Source of the DNA: Nitzschia sp. DOCU1
Taxonomy: Eukaryota > Bacillariophyta > Bacillariophyceae > Bacillariales > Bacillariaceae
Direction: 5' to 3'
Assembly: GCA_951394045.1 (NCBI GenBank)
Contig: OX596000.1
Location: forward strand, 1,426,001-1,490,000
Length of the DNA stretch: 64,000 nucleotides
Below, piece after piece: positions 1 to 11,363 of the stretch. Below the pieces are notes generated by a model. The model was not told where the DNA came from. It searched no databases and worked only from the letters and a program-made list of their open reading frames with translations. The translations under genes and the position numbers were made by a program. Within the stretch, counting starts at the first letter, position 1. Each line of letters opens with the position of its first letter.

Positions 1-494
1 CTCATGTTGCTGCTGGTTTGCCAGTTGCTGGTCGACGAGAGAGATACTGCTAGAGATCCAAAGCTCGAGTAGCTTATCGAGGTGGAAGTCAAAGATACAT
101 CGCTGTCTCCCTTTTGTGGTGGACAATGAATGTGTCGAGGTCGACCCATGGTGGGGCGACAGCTAAACGGAGGCGAGTGCGGCACTGCACCAACGCCTTG
201 CAAGTAACTTCCTCGTTTGCCACGTTTTAGGCTGCCCAGCAACGACGACTTTCCTTTCGAGTCTTCATCGGACATGGTGGAATCACACGAATCGCGGCGT
301 CGACACGGCATGGCAAGTCCTCCTGCTTTGGACGAGCAACCATTGAGTTTTGTCGTATAATCCGATTTGGCGAGCTTTGCTCCAGAAAGACTATCGGTAC
401 TACTATCAATCGTCACGGGAGATAGTTGTTCCGATGATGGGTGCAAGGGAGCGACTGCTACAGGGATGTTATTGTGTTGCGTTTGAGATATCAT
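1..494 (-). CDS. N-terminal part of a Ser/Thr-rich protein, runs off the left edge
   Basis: On the minus strand an ATG at 494-492 opens a frame that stays free of stops for all 164 codons to position 1, so the gene continues outside the window. The visible part is rich in Ser, Thr, Pro and basic residues, with a K/R-rich patch around residues 85-105 (SLKRGKRG) and a serine-rich stretch near residues 140-160. No signal peptide, membrane segment or known domain is visible, and it looks disordered. I do not recognise the family. The long open frame, Ser-rich composition and clear ATG favour a real gene, but no splice site or homology supports it. Confidence 0.5.
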   Translation of the reverse strand, partial: MISQTQHNNIPVAVAPLHPSSEQLSPVTIDSSTDSLSGAKLAKSDYTTKLNGCSSKAGGLAMPCRRRDSCDSTMSDEDSKGKSSLLGSLKRGKRGSYLQGVGAVPHSPPFSCRPTMGRPRHIHCPPQKGDSDVSLTSTSISYSSFGSLAVSLSSTSNWQTSSNM

Positions 495-1196
495 GGTTAC
501 TTTGATTGTTTGATGTTGTTTCAAGTGTGATTTTTGTGTGATTTGGTGGAGAGTTTCCAAACTGGCCACATCACATGTGATGATGCGACAATCGGCGTTC
601 CTCTGGAAGATGGATTTGGGGCATAACGGTGAAAGACTCGAGGTTCCGAAAATTTTCTTCCTGGCGAATTCCAATCGTAGTTTTTTGGGAGACGGACGTG
701 ATCGCCCCGTAGTAATAGCGCCATGCTTACACGGAGAAATCGCATTTTGGACACGGCGCTTTCAGATACCCATCTACGGTAGCTTGGTAATGGAATTCCA
801 TCGGAAAAACTTATTTAACAAAGAGAGTTTGACTGGACAAAAGCCCTGAAGGAACCACACACGATTCGGAATGAACTGTTGTTCGCTACATTCTTCGCCT
901 ACCTTGGCGTAGTTAAATAACGTCCCCCAGTCTACAAAAACCCTCCAGAGTTTGGTAATTGTCCCCATGTTCATACCAGCCGAAACTCATCAGGGATTCC
1001 GACGTTACTAATTGCCCGATGATCAAAGCCCCATTCTCTTTTCAATAGCCCCCAAGACTGGCCTAAGAAATCACGATGAGAACGTTAATTACATATCATG
1101 GACTGTGTTCCTACTCATTACTTTCCAGCATAGGGTTGGAGTACATATTTTTCCGTTTTTCCGTTTTTCTGCCGAGGGGGGCTTGGGGTTTTGATG
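495..1196. other. intergenic, no supportable gene
   Basis: Only short overlapping frames on both strands are present, none with recognisable protein features. It should hold the promoter of the minus-strand gene starting at 494 and the left flank of the large inverted repeat. Confidence 0.4.
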
Positions 1197-2471
1197 AAGG
1201 CTTATGTCCGGCCACGTAGGTAGCTAAGATTTTATGATGAAAAAAGGAGGAAAAAGAAGGAAAAGAATTCGAAACCAAATGACTGCCTTTAAACGAGCAT
1301 AATCACTACCAAACAATTTACTTTAACGACCTATTTTGCAAGGCAAAAAAATGGCGTGCCAGCTTGCGCGCATTCATGCCATTTTGGCCTGCCGCCGTAC
1401 AGTATGAGTGCGGATCTTTCGGCCACAAAAACACAATGACGGCGTCAACGATTGTGAGTGCTGTAGTAAGTATTTCTTACCCCCGTTTATTGCAATCGAT
1501 CAACAACTTATCGAAGCCTATTCGAGCCGCTTCTCTGGTTATTACAGCTCGTTTTGGCGGAGAATGGTTCTAATTTCACGAGGCAAGGATTTGATGAAAA
1601 TTCCTCGTCGACCGACGAGGTTGTTGACACGGCTATTGCTTGTTAGAGGACGATTCAGAAGGAACAAACCAGGTAAGTTGTCGTTCGTGTTACTATAGAG
1701 ACGTCTATTGTTTTGGATCTTTTGTAAAGCGCTCATTCGTGACGCTAACGCCGCGTTTATTTTTATTGCATCTTTGTCTTCTGGCTCCTATTATCATCTT
1801 CGGATGCCATCACGACGCTGCCTTTGGTTTGCCGATCGATTTCAAAGACACTGGAGACGATGGAAAGGTTGTGGGACTCTACAATCAACCATCTTGGTGG
1901 TACCATCGTTGGCTCTTAGCGGGATGTTCTTGAATGCCTGCGACTGTGTTGTTAGACGATGGTCAATTTTCGAAAAAGAATGTTCTACAATCATTCCGGC
2001 GGGGTTTCTAGGGTAGTGGTAGTCTTCCACTATTCCTCTGTCGCGGGTACTGCAAGTGGCATGAATAGTACATCCCGCTTTTGATGTAGAACGACTCGTA
2101 TTGGGGCAGTCAGAGAGCCTCAGCTGAGGGAACAACAAAAATGACTTTGAGAACCCAATAGCAGACAAATTATATTCAAAGAGCTATTATTTGTAGACCT
2201 CTAAATGTAGGAACATCTTGGAATAGGAATAGCTAGATGAAGTGTGGTGTGATATGGATTTTGACCGTATCATACAGTGCACTTAGCACACGACAATTGC
2301 TAATATTACGAGATTACTAAGTAGCCAAGATTGATTGCTACGAACCTATAAACCTGGCAGCGCTGGGCTATGGTAGTGAACTATATATCCTCACAATCGC
2401 AGCACCGTAGTTATTCTATAGCCAAATCTAGTTGCGAAATGCTCACCCCCCTCGCTGACTCGTATGACTAT
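1197..2471 (+). repeat. left arm of a large inverted repeat
   Basis: This 1.27-kb arm is the reverse complement of 3350-4594 and, for its inner part, also of 2780-3297. By eye the arms are almost identical. The outer end is defined by the motif GTCCGGCCACGTAGG at 1206-1220 and its complement at 4571-4585. The arm has several overlapping 60-110 codon frames but no convincing protein. On the plus strand a good donor-like site (AGGTAAGT, 1671-1678) hints that a spliced transcript could exist. The inner end is cut by the N gap. It could be a fold-back transposon or an assembly product. Confidence 0.85.
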
Positions 2472-2671
2472 NNNNNNNNNNNNNNNNNNNNNNNNNNNNN
2501 NNNNNNNNNNNNNNNNNNNNNNNNNNNNNNNNNNNNNNNNNNNNNNNNNNNNNNNNNNNNNNNNNNNNNNNNNNNNNNNNNNNNNNNNNNNNNNNNNNNN
2601 NNNNNNNNNNNNNNNNNNNNNNNNNNNNNNNNNNNNNNNNNNNNNNNNNNNNNNNNNNNNNNNNNNNNNNN
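2472..2671. other. 200-base N gap (scaffold gap)
   Basis: Exactly 200 N bases separate the inverted arms. The round length suggests a placeholder, so the distance and even the relative order across it are uncertain. Confidence 0.99.
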
Positions 2672-2779
2672 CCACCAACAGGCCACCAATAGGGTTGCTC
2701 CAAAAAGTGTAAAACATCAATTAGAAAGTCATTATGTTCGGTTCTTGACGTCATTGAACCCAATGCCGCGGTCGGATTC

Positions 2780-3343
2780 ATAGTCATACGAGTCAGCGAG
2801 GGGGGTGAGCATTTCGCAACTAGATTTGGCTATAGAATAACTACGGTGCTGCGATTGTGAGGATATATAGTTCACTACCATAGCCCAGCGCTGCCAGGTT
2901 TATAGGTTCGTAGCAATCAATCTTGGCTACTTAGTAATCTCGTAATATTAGCAATTGTCGTGTGCTAAGTGCACTGTATGATACGGTCAAAATCCATATC
3001 ACACCACACTTCATCTAGCTATTCCTATTCCAAGATGTTCCTACATTTAGAGGTCTACAAATAATAGCTCTTTGAATATAATTTGTCTGCTATTGGGTTC
3101 TCAAAGTCATTTTTGTTGTTCCCTCAGCTGAGGCTCTCTGACTGCCCCAATACGAGTCGTTCTACATCAAAAGCGGGATGTACTATTCATGCCACTTGCA
3201 GTACCCGCGACAGAGGAATAGTGGAAGACTACCACTACCCTAGAAACCCCGCCGGAATGATTGTAGAACATTCTTTTTCGAAAATTGACCATCGTCTTTT
3301 TTTGTCAAAGGCTTACACTTGAGCTACCTACGTGGCCGGACAC
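2780..3343 (-). repeat. internally deleted copy of the right arm
   Basis: Bases 2810-3297 repeat 3350-3837 directly at an offset of 540 with no difference seen. After a 25-base junction the copy ends with GCTACCTACGTGGCCGGACA (3324-3343), the same sequence that ends the full arm near 4568-4587. It therefore looks like the same element with about 730 bases removed from its middle, placed in tandem with the full copy. Its inner end (2780-2809) also pairs with the left arm up to the N gap. Confidence 0.75.
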
Positions 3344-3349
3344 TCGCCG

Positions 3350-4594
3350 CATTTCGCAACTAGATTTGGCTATAGAATAACTACGGTGCTGCGATTGTGA
3401 GGATATATAGTTCACTACCATAGCCCAGCGCTGCCAGGTTTATAGGTTCGTAGCAATCAATCTTGGCTACTTAGTAATCTCGTAATATTAGCAATTGTCG
3501 TGTGCTAAGTGCACTGTATGATACGGTCAAAATCCATATCACACCACACTTCATCTAGCTATTCCTATTCCAAGATGTTCCTACATTTAGAGGTCTACAA
3601 ATAATAGCTCTTTGAATATAATTTGTCTGCTATTGGGTTCTCAAAGTCATTTTTGTTGTTCCCTCAGCTGAGGCTCTCTGACTGCCCCAATACGAGTCGT
3701 TCTACATCAAAAGCGGGATGTACTATTCATGCCACTTGCAGTACCCGCGACAGAGGAATAGTGGAAGACTACCACTACCCTAGAAACCCCGCCGGAATGA
3801 TTGTAGAACATTCTTTTTCGAAAATTGACCATCGTCTAACAACACAGTCGCAGGCATTCAAGAACATCCCGCTAAGAGCCAACGATGGTACCACCAAGAT
3901 GGTTGATTGTAGAGTCCCACAACCTTTCCATCGTCTCCAGTGTCTTTGAAATCGATCGGCAAACCAAAGGCAGCGTCGTGATGGCATCCGAAGATGATAA
4001 TAGGAGCCAGAAGACAAAGATGCAATAAAAATAAACGCGGCGTTAGCGTCACGAATGAGCGCTTTACAAAAGATCCAAAACAATAGACGTCTCTATAGTA
4101 ACACGAACGACAACTTACCTGGTTTGTTCCTTCTGAATCGTCCTCTAACAAGCAATAGCCGTGTCAACAACCTCGTCGGTCGACGAGGAATTTTCATCAA
4201 ATCCTTGCCTCGTGAAATTAGAACCATTCTCCGCCAAAACGAGCTGTAATAACCAGAGAAGCGGCTCGAATAGGCTTCGATAAGTTGTTGATCGATTGCA
4301 ATAAACGGGGGTAAGAAATACTTACTACAGCACTCACAATCGTTGACGCCGTCATTGTGTTTTTGTGGCCGAAAGATCCGCACTCATACTGTACGGCGGC
4401 AGGCCAAAATGGCATGAATGCGCGCAAGCTGGCACGCCATTTTTTTGCCTTGCAAAATAGGTCGTTAAAGTAAATTGTTTGGTAGTGATTATGCTCGTTT
4501 AAAGGCAGTCATTTGGTTTCGAATTCTTTTCCTTCTTTTTCCTCCTTTTTTCATCATAAAATCTTAGCTACCTACGTGGCCGGACATAAGCCTT
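3350..4594 (-). repeat. right arm of the large inverted repeat (full copy)
   Basis: Reverse complement of 1197-2433. It begins at CATTTCGCAAC and ends at CCGGACATAAGCCTT. The outward flanks of the two arms differ immediately beyond 1197 and 4594, so the repeat has sharp ends. It carries the same small frames as the left arm and no recognised protein. Confidence 0.85.
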
Positions 4595-5104
4595 TTCATC
4601 ACATCATCTTTTGGAACTTCCTCTCCCATCCTCGCTCCCAAAACTACAACTACCAAATAGATAGACCCCATTTTCTCCCCCCGACACGTCTCCCTCTGCA
4701 ACGTCATGCATTATTGCAGTAGAAAGAACTATGCAAAAGAGAGAATCGAACAAAACAAACAGCGAGCCAAAAGCTCCATTCACCTGTAACTACCGGTATA
4801 TTTCTGAACTAGCGGTAATAGTTACCAGGTATTCAGAGAATTCAAAGCACTATCCCGCTACAAAGTACCTTGTATTGACGATCGACGGCATGGATTGATT
4901 CCTGCCCGCCGTCCCTCGCTCACCGCCGCAATGGCATTCGGCGAGCAACTAGGACAGTCTCAAGCTATAACAACGGTAGTTTCCCAAAGTATACACTAGT
5001 TGGAGGGTGGGAAGATGGGCCTTTGACCAAATCTACTAGTAGTAGAACGTAATGATACAATGACTACAACAGTTGCTATTGACTCTTAACTTCTTCTTCT
5101 AGAG
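4595..5104. other. intergenic, 3' flank of the Nudix-fusion gene
   Basis: No coding frame of interest. It should carry the 3' untranslated region of the minus-strand gene that ends at 5105. The short palindrome CTACTAGTAGTAG lies near 5031. Confidence 0.4.
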
Positions 5105-8100
5105 CTACCCAAATAGTTCTTCCAAAGGCCCTTCATCATTCATGCTCTCAATCACATCAAAGTTCCCCACAAACGAATATTTGTCGGCGGCTACATCCTT
5201 CAAAAAGAATTGAGGATAATTGCCACGGATCCCACTTATACTAAACAAATGATTGCGCAAGTCTCGTTGGGAGGGGTGGGATCCATCGACAATTTCCGGT
5301 TGGATATGGCTGGATTCTAGCATGACAAGAGCTCGCTCTTGCTTGTTCTTCTGAGACAAATCGCCCGATGTCGAGGAAACTAGCACTAGCAGAGACCTGC
5401 CATGGAAAACGGAAGGTGCTTCGTCGTCGGAAGCAGCGGCACCCGCAAACGAGCGAATGGCCCCAGGCTCGCGGTCGATTGAGTCGGTTTGTGAAAGTCT
5501 CGGAGGTCTCTGGTGTGGTACTTTCTTTTGTTGTTCGCTCCATCGCCTCTGGGCTCGCTCTTGTTCAAGCTTTTGGATAGACAGTATACGGTCTGCGGTC
5601 TTTCCTTGCTGGGCCGAGACGACCTCGGCCTTGCTACTCCGCCTTTCTAGGTCTACTCGTTCGTCTGCTCGACGTTGCACCTCTTGCTGTTGCTTTCGTT
5701 CCTGCTCTAGGCGTTGAAAAGATTGCCGACGTTCCGTCTCTTTGGACTGTTGAGCCCTCTGCTCCAAGGCGTCCTTAGCCTGTCTCTGCCTTTCCATTTC
5801 CTCCCGTCCATCTGCCCGGCGTTGCTGCATTTGCCGTTGCTTTCGTTCTTGCTCTAGACGTAGAATAGATTGCAGACGTTCCGTTTCCCTGGTACGTTGG
5901 GCCTCCTCGGCTTGTTTCCGCCGTTCTAGCTCCTCTAATTCGTCTTCCCGGCGTTGCTCCTCTTGCTGTTGCCATCTTTCCTGTTCCATGCGTAATATTG
6001 CTTGCTGACGTTCCGTTTCCTGAGCACGTTGAGCCCTCTCCAAGGCCTCCTCGGCCTGTCTTTGCCTTTCGATGTTCTCTTCTTCATCTGCCCGGCGTTG
6101 TTCCTCTAGCTGTTGCTTTCGCTCCTGCTCTAGCCGTAATATGGATTGAAGCCGTTCCGCTTCCTTGGCTTGCTGGACTCGTTCAAACTCTTCCTCCGCT
6201 CGACGTTTTTCCAATTCCTCTTGTTCTCTCTTCTGCTTCAATATCTCGGAATAGCTTGCCCTAAGGTTCATTTTTTCAGGATGCTGCGACGGAGAAATGA
6301 CTGCTTCGGCAGGTGATGTAGCGGATAGACGGTGCGGGCTACTGGCATGCCGAGGAGGCGAGGTCACGGAATTAACTCCCAGATTCATCTTGTCCGGGTG
6401 CGATCTTGATGTATTTAGTTGGGTTGGTGGTGACGATGCTGCGTAACTAGCTCTCAGCTTCATCGTCGCAGAGCGCGATGGCGATGCAGCTGCTTGGGCT
6501 GGCGGAGAGCGTTGGGGACTCGAAATGGACGAAGGGGGTGAGGCTGAGTAACTTGCTCTCAGTTTCAGCTCTTCGCGGTGGTTTCGCCACGGGGCGGTAT
6601 GCTGCGGACTCGCAACGTGACGAGGGGGTGAGACGGATGCTGGAAGCTCTCTCGACACCTTCTTTGCCGTCTCTTGTTCTTCTCGTTCTTGTTCTTTAGT
6701 TGCCGTACCCATAAACTCCTCCAGAATATCGTGTACTGCTTCATCTTCTTCTTCTTGTGACGCACTCTTGGCAAGGCGACGTAAGTTGCGAAAGACCAAT
6801 TCATCTGGAAATTCTTCTGGCGCTGGCGAAAACTCAACTTCTACTCGCCCCTGGTCTATAGCTCGTTGAAGCTCCGCTGCTTCCATTTCCTGCCGCTCTG
6901 CCTCTTGAAATGCCCAGAGTCGGGCTTTAAATTCCAACTCTTCGTCTTGCTTTCGTGCTTGTTTCGTGGCATACTTTTCTGCCACTACCCGTGCCACCTG
7001 CAACTCGGCCCGTAACAGCGCTTCTTCTTCGGCCCACGTTGGCAAGTGCTGGTCCGTCGCTTGGGGAGAAGCTTCGGCGTCGAGCGTCGCGTTGAATAAG
7101 GCTTCGTCTTGTTTACGTTGCTGCATGATTTCGTCCTCCCCGGAAAAGTCCTTGAGCAAGTCTTGAATCGCATTGTCATGTTCATCGTCATCTTGGGGTA
7201 TAGTCTCATCCAATTGCGACTGCTCTAGCGTGACATTCAAAATGGCGGGCATCAAATCCGTACTACTATCAGCCGTCTCATACATGGGTACGTCCTCATC
7301 GCTTGTAACAGGTGGTACTTTTTCATCCATTTCTTTCAGGGACAAAGGAGCTGGGTCGGAATTGGGTTGTGAAATTGGGACTGGCTCGACATCATGTCGC
7401 CGTTCTTGTTTATCCGTTGCTGTCATAACGTCGCGATTCCTATTATGCCAAATTGGCTCAGACGACTCGGGTTTTTCCTCTTGCGTAGATGGCGCGGTCG
7501 TTGTATCCGTATCCACCATGGGCAAGGGCTCGATATCGATTTCTTCCTTGTCCCTGGATAGACTAATTGTAATTCGCACATTTGACTCGTCTTCGTCGTC
7601 ATCTTCTTGTTGTTTTGCCAGAACAGAATCTGAAGACTTTTCTTCTTTTTCGTGTTGTTGTACTGGTCGAGGAGAACTTTTTCGGGATCTTAATGGGTTG
7701 ACGGCAAGGGGAGCAGTGTTCTTTTTGGAATCCTTCGAGACACCTCTAGCTGGAATTACATCGTCAACCTTCTCGTCCTTGGACGTATCAAGGTCTGGCG
7801 CTTCTGTAGGTGGACTGTATGCCGGTGTTGCTGCTGCTACTGGCATATCTACATTCTTCTTGTTGTTGCTGGTGCTGTTAGCAGGAGAAGACGGTCGACT
7901 TGTTCGATTTGGTGTATTGGCTCTGGAAGATCGCCCTGATGCGGGTGGTGACTTCGACGACGACATGCCGTACACTTCCGCTCGATCTTCCAACAAGACG
8001 GCTCGAGGCGGTGATCGTGCACCTGTCACCCCCTCATCCAAACAAATTGCTTTGGGGGATGATGATGATCTTGGGCCGGCTGTTGACGCCGACTTTGTAT

Positions 8101-9487
8101 TCTTTTTGCTTGACGGGGCCTCGTTTTGACTCTTGCCTTTTGGTGCCTGCGATGCTGACGATTCCTTTTTCTTTTGTTTGGTAGATTTCTTACTTCGACC
8201 TTCCCCTTTGTCCTCACTGGTTGATGCTGCTGCTACTGGTACCGCCATGTGGCTGTTGCTGCTTCCACGATCCCTTCTACTCGACCCCACCGATGTAGTC
8301 GTATTGCTGCCCCCAACATCAAAAAATCCTCCCGTCGCCGTATCCACGGCCATGGCCAATGCTTTGGAAACTTTTCCACCCGAATGTAATTGTAATAGTT
8401 CCATGGCTCGATGAGGATCTTTTTCAAATCGAAACCCCGAATGTTCGACTGACAAGTGTAACCACAAAGCTTCGCCCGAGGCAGATCGGGCCAAGGCCTT
8501 GGCTGGGTCGGGCTGTTAATGACAAGAATAGCAACAATCAATCATTAAATGAGTCCAGCATCCACAACATAATATTTCCTGCAAGTCAATAGTCGCCAAG
8601 AAACCAAAACGTACCCTATCCAAAAAGTCTTCATCATCAATCGCCGCCACAAAAAAGAGTCGACTTTTGTATTCATTCGGCAAGGTTGTATCGTCCTCGT
8701 CCTCGCGTCGTTTTCTCCTGGGCGACGAGGATCCACCGCGTTTCTTTTGTGGAGAAAATTTTCGTTTCTTTTTGGAAGGATACAAGACCAATGGCAATAA
8801 TCTATCCAAGGCAGGTGCAAATCGTAAATCCATGTGCGTTTCTTCCCAAACTTCTCGAGAGGCTCCGGCGCGTCCGGCCAAATACAATTGACCTTCGTAC
8901 AAGTCAAAATCTTCGGCATCGACATGACCACCCGGCAATTGATGATGCGGCGGTTTATTCTTTTTACGAGAACAATGTAGCAAAAGGAGGCCATGGCGAG
9001 GATGGACCAAGACACAAAAGGCTCGATAGTCGTCGCTGGCATCGGCAACCTTGGGAAAGGGACATGATTGACTGCTGCTATCAAATTCGTAGTCTTCGGC
9101 CAATTCCAAAATAGCGTTCCAAGGACTGGATGGATCAAATTCATCGAGAGACGCCGAGGAGGTGGAGGCAGAAGCAGAGGAGGCAGACGAAGACGATGCC
9201 GAAGCACCAGAAGAAGCCCCGCCATCATCGTCTTCGCCCTCTTCGACATCCTCATCATCCTCGTGGTCGTCGTACGATGGCAAGGTATCTTCGGCCCGTA
9301 TTTGTTCCGACGTGGTCGTTGCGGAAGCATCCCCACTTTCAATGGTTAAACGAACTTGAGAATCCTCGTCGTAGTATTCCTCCGTCATTTTGCCCTTTGT
9401 GGAAATAAAGCTCACGGGAGGCGGCGGTAGTCGGTCACTACCATCGCCATTATTGCCCACTATACAGTCTGAAAACGTATTCCCCAT
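5105..9487 (-). CDS. Nudix hydrolase / coiled-coil / SH3BGRL-like (thioredoxin-fold) fusion protein
   Basis: Two exons (9487-8615 and 8512-5105) join in frame across a 102-base GT-AG intron and give 1426 residues. Residues 1-8 (MGNTFSDC) fit an N-myristoylation signal with an adjacent cysteine, so membrane tethering is likely. An acidic Ser-rich linker leads to a Nudix domain (about 122-345): LPGG at 184-187 and REVWEETHMD at 211-220, with an insertion inside the box and His replacing the usual Gly of EETG. Nudix enzymes hydrolyse nucleoside diphosphates linked to another moiety; the substrate here is unknown. Then come a long disordered S/P/E/K-rich region, four copies of an LRASYS-type motif (about 935-1045), an E/R/Q-rich coiled coil (about 1040-1305), and a C-terminal SH3BGRL/glutaredoxin-like domain (about 1320-1426: LVSSTSGD, GNYPQFFL, YSFVGNFD) without a redox CxxC. 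Three large domains in one gene are unusual. It diverges from LRR gene A. Confidence 0.85.
8513..8614 (-). other. intron of the Nudix-fusion gene
   Basis: Donor GTACGT at 8614-8609 and acceptor TTAACAG ending at 8513, read on the minus strand, phase 0. Removing it joins FVAAIDDEDFLDR to PDPAKALARSASGEALW, which restores the last part of the Nudix fold (HSGFRF, LLQLHSGGK). Without splicing the first frame stops within the intron and the second lacks an ATG. Confidence 0.85.
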
Positions 9488-9814
9488 GGTGTGATTGTTT
9501 GTCTGTCTATGATACGGAAAGATGAATGCCTATTGTCAAATGGAAAGGAGGGCAATCCATCAAATGCACATGGGGGTTAAGGAGTTTATCGAACGAAGAA
9601 GGGTGGAGGCAAAATTTGTACATGTGTATCAAACGCCGAACGCCAGTGAGTATGGCTCAATGTGCGTGCGTTTAATCCGTTAAGACACGGCCGGCGCGCA
9701 ACTGCTACATGGCGCGCCCAAAGAAAATTCCGCGAGTGGACGTCTGTCTTCCACTCCAACAATGTTAATCACATTTCTATGTACAGTATCATACACGGTA
9801 GGGTGGCATTGTCG
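9488..9814. promoter_or_regulatory. shared upstream region of the divergent Nudix-fusion and LRR A genes (left part)
   Basis: This spacer lies upstream of the minus-strand Nudix gene and, before the gypsy insertion at 9815, was continuous with the LRR A upstream block at 12991-13205. Parts of it recur elsewhere: ATGGCGCGCC with AAGAAAATTCCGC and ACGTCTGT near 9708-9750 match 55660-55700, and ATCGAACGAAGAA near 9588 matches 55535-55550. I cannot point to a TATA box with confidence. Confidence 0.5.
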
Positions 9815-9958
9815 TGTGATGCTCCACGTGTCTCTGACGCACCTCTGGACTGACGTACGAGGATGTCAAGCCTCTCATTCAAGATCGCTCGTCAGCATCC
9901 ATGCCTACTCGTAGCCCTCATAATAATGGATAGTTGATTGCTTCACACGCGTAGTTCA
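9815..9958 (+). repeat. 5' LTR of the gypsy element
   Basis: Begins TGTGATGCTCC and ends GTAGTTCA. It matches the 3' LTR over its whole length with two substitutions and a 2-base indel by eye, which suggests a fairly recent insertion. At 144 bases it is very short for an LTR. Confidence 0.85.
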
Positions 9959-10087
9959 CTCTGAATTCAGAAGCAAGTTCGCGTACAATCTGTACTATCC
10001 GCTACGTAAGAAAAATCGAAAATTGATTCACCTGTCAAGCTATTGCCATCCTCTCTCTATTACGAGGTTAACTAGTAACTATCTCAC

Positions 10088-11336
10088 ATGAATCCTTCGG
10101 CTACTTCTGCGGCTACTCGAGAGCCTGTCATTCCGCTTCGATCGGAGTTGATTATGGCAGAGATAAGGCATGCACATGTTGTTCATACAGTGAACATCGG
10201 TACGGCAGCCAATCCGATTCGTGAGAAACGTAAAATGGAAGTTCCAATGGCCGATAAGCTTAATATCGAGCTTATTCTACGGACCATTGAAGAATTCAAC
10301 GATGTCGCAGCCGCCGGGCGACTCAACCTGACGAATGGACCGCTCAGGTTTGCCAAGTTTCGCGAATGCCTTGGTGGCCCGATTCGCGATCAGTGGGACG
10401 TCGTCAAAGCTCTACAAGAGACGGAGACCCTAGACACATTCGATGCAGCTGGGTTTTATTTCGAAGTTCCTACGGGACGCCGATCTAATGAAGCAGAAGT
10501 TGTATATGGATACGACGCCAAAGCCGTTCCGTCTCTCTTGCAAGGAACTGGATGCAAGATACATGTTTCTGAACAACCTTATGAAGTGGTTTCCTTCGTC
10601 GAATGGGAACAAACCTTATGACGACAACGCACTCAAGTTTCTTTTTCATACTGCGATGCGGCAGATTTGGAAGGACAACTTTGCAAGAAGCAACCTGAAC
10701 TTTCAGTCCTCATTTGAAACCATTGTGGATTATTTTGCGGAGCAAGAGGAGATTGAGAATCGCATTCGCAATGCTAACGATGCACGTGGTGGCCGTGGAC
10801 GAGGCCGCTATCAAGGAAATCAAGGACGCGGCGTTCAAGGCCGTGGGTATTATCGAGGTAATTATTAAGGACGTGGTGGTTACTATGGACAACAAGGATG
10901 TGGCTACAATCATGGTGGCCGCGGTTACTATAATCAAGGACCAGTGAATGCTAATGCTGCGGCAACGCCGGTTCCTCAGTATCGCCGTTTGAATACGCCT
11001 CCGTCTCGCGTTTCAACTGGCTTGCAAGGTTCTAATCAGTCCCCGGGTCGTTTTGGTGGATACCCTGGACGATTCGGAGGGCGTGGGCGCTACCAGCCAC
11101 GAGTGGCTGTTCAACAAGGCGCGCACTATGTGGATGATAGTGCAGCCTATTATGTTGAACCTGGCCCTGGTGAAGTAGCTCAAACGGATCCGTCGAGTGG
11201 TGATGGCTACCTGGCTAGCACTCATGATGACGATCCACATCAAGAAGATTATCAAGAAAACGTACAAGACCAAGAAGCATATTTCGCTGGTGGATATGAA
11301 GATGAAGAAGGCTATTACGAAGAAGACCAGTGGTGA
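10088..11336 (+). pseudogene. gypsy Gag-like polyprotein, frameshifted
   Basis: The first frame (10088 onward) gives about 125 Gag-like residues and then the sense continues in another frame from about 10460 (FLRDADLMKQKLY ... MRQIWKDNF). A stop at 10866 is followed in the same sense by a Gly/Arg/Tyr-rich tail with RGG-like repeats (GRGRGRY, GRFGGRGRY), then an acidic Tyr-rich end. RGG boxes bind RNA and probably replace zinc knuckles, of which none is visible. At least one frameshift and one stop make it a defective or assembly-damaged gene. Confidence 0.65.
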
Positions 11337-11363
11337 CAAACAAGTCCTACTGTCGATGCGCTC

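Noticed and set aside
7173..8129. 318-codon plus-strand frame opposite the Nudix-fusion gene
   Set aside because: Antisense shadow of Ser/Asp/Glu-rich coding sequence; its serine runs mirror the opposite strand.
8545..9342. 265-codon minus frame overlapping the first exon of the Nudix gene
   Set aside because: Out-of-frame shadow without domain features; the Nudix motifs lie in the other frame.
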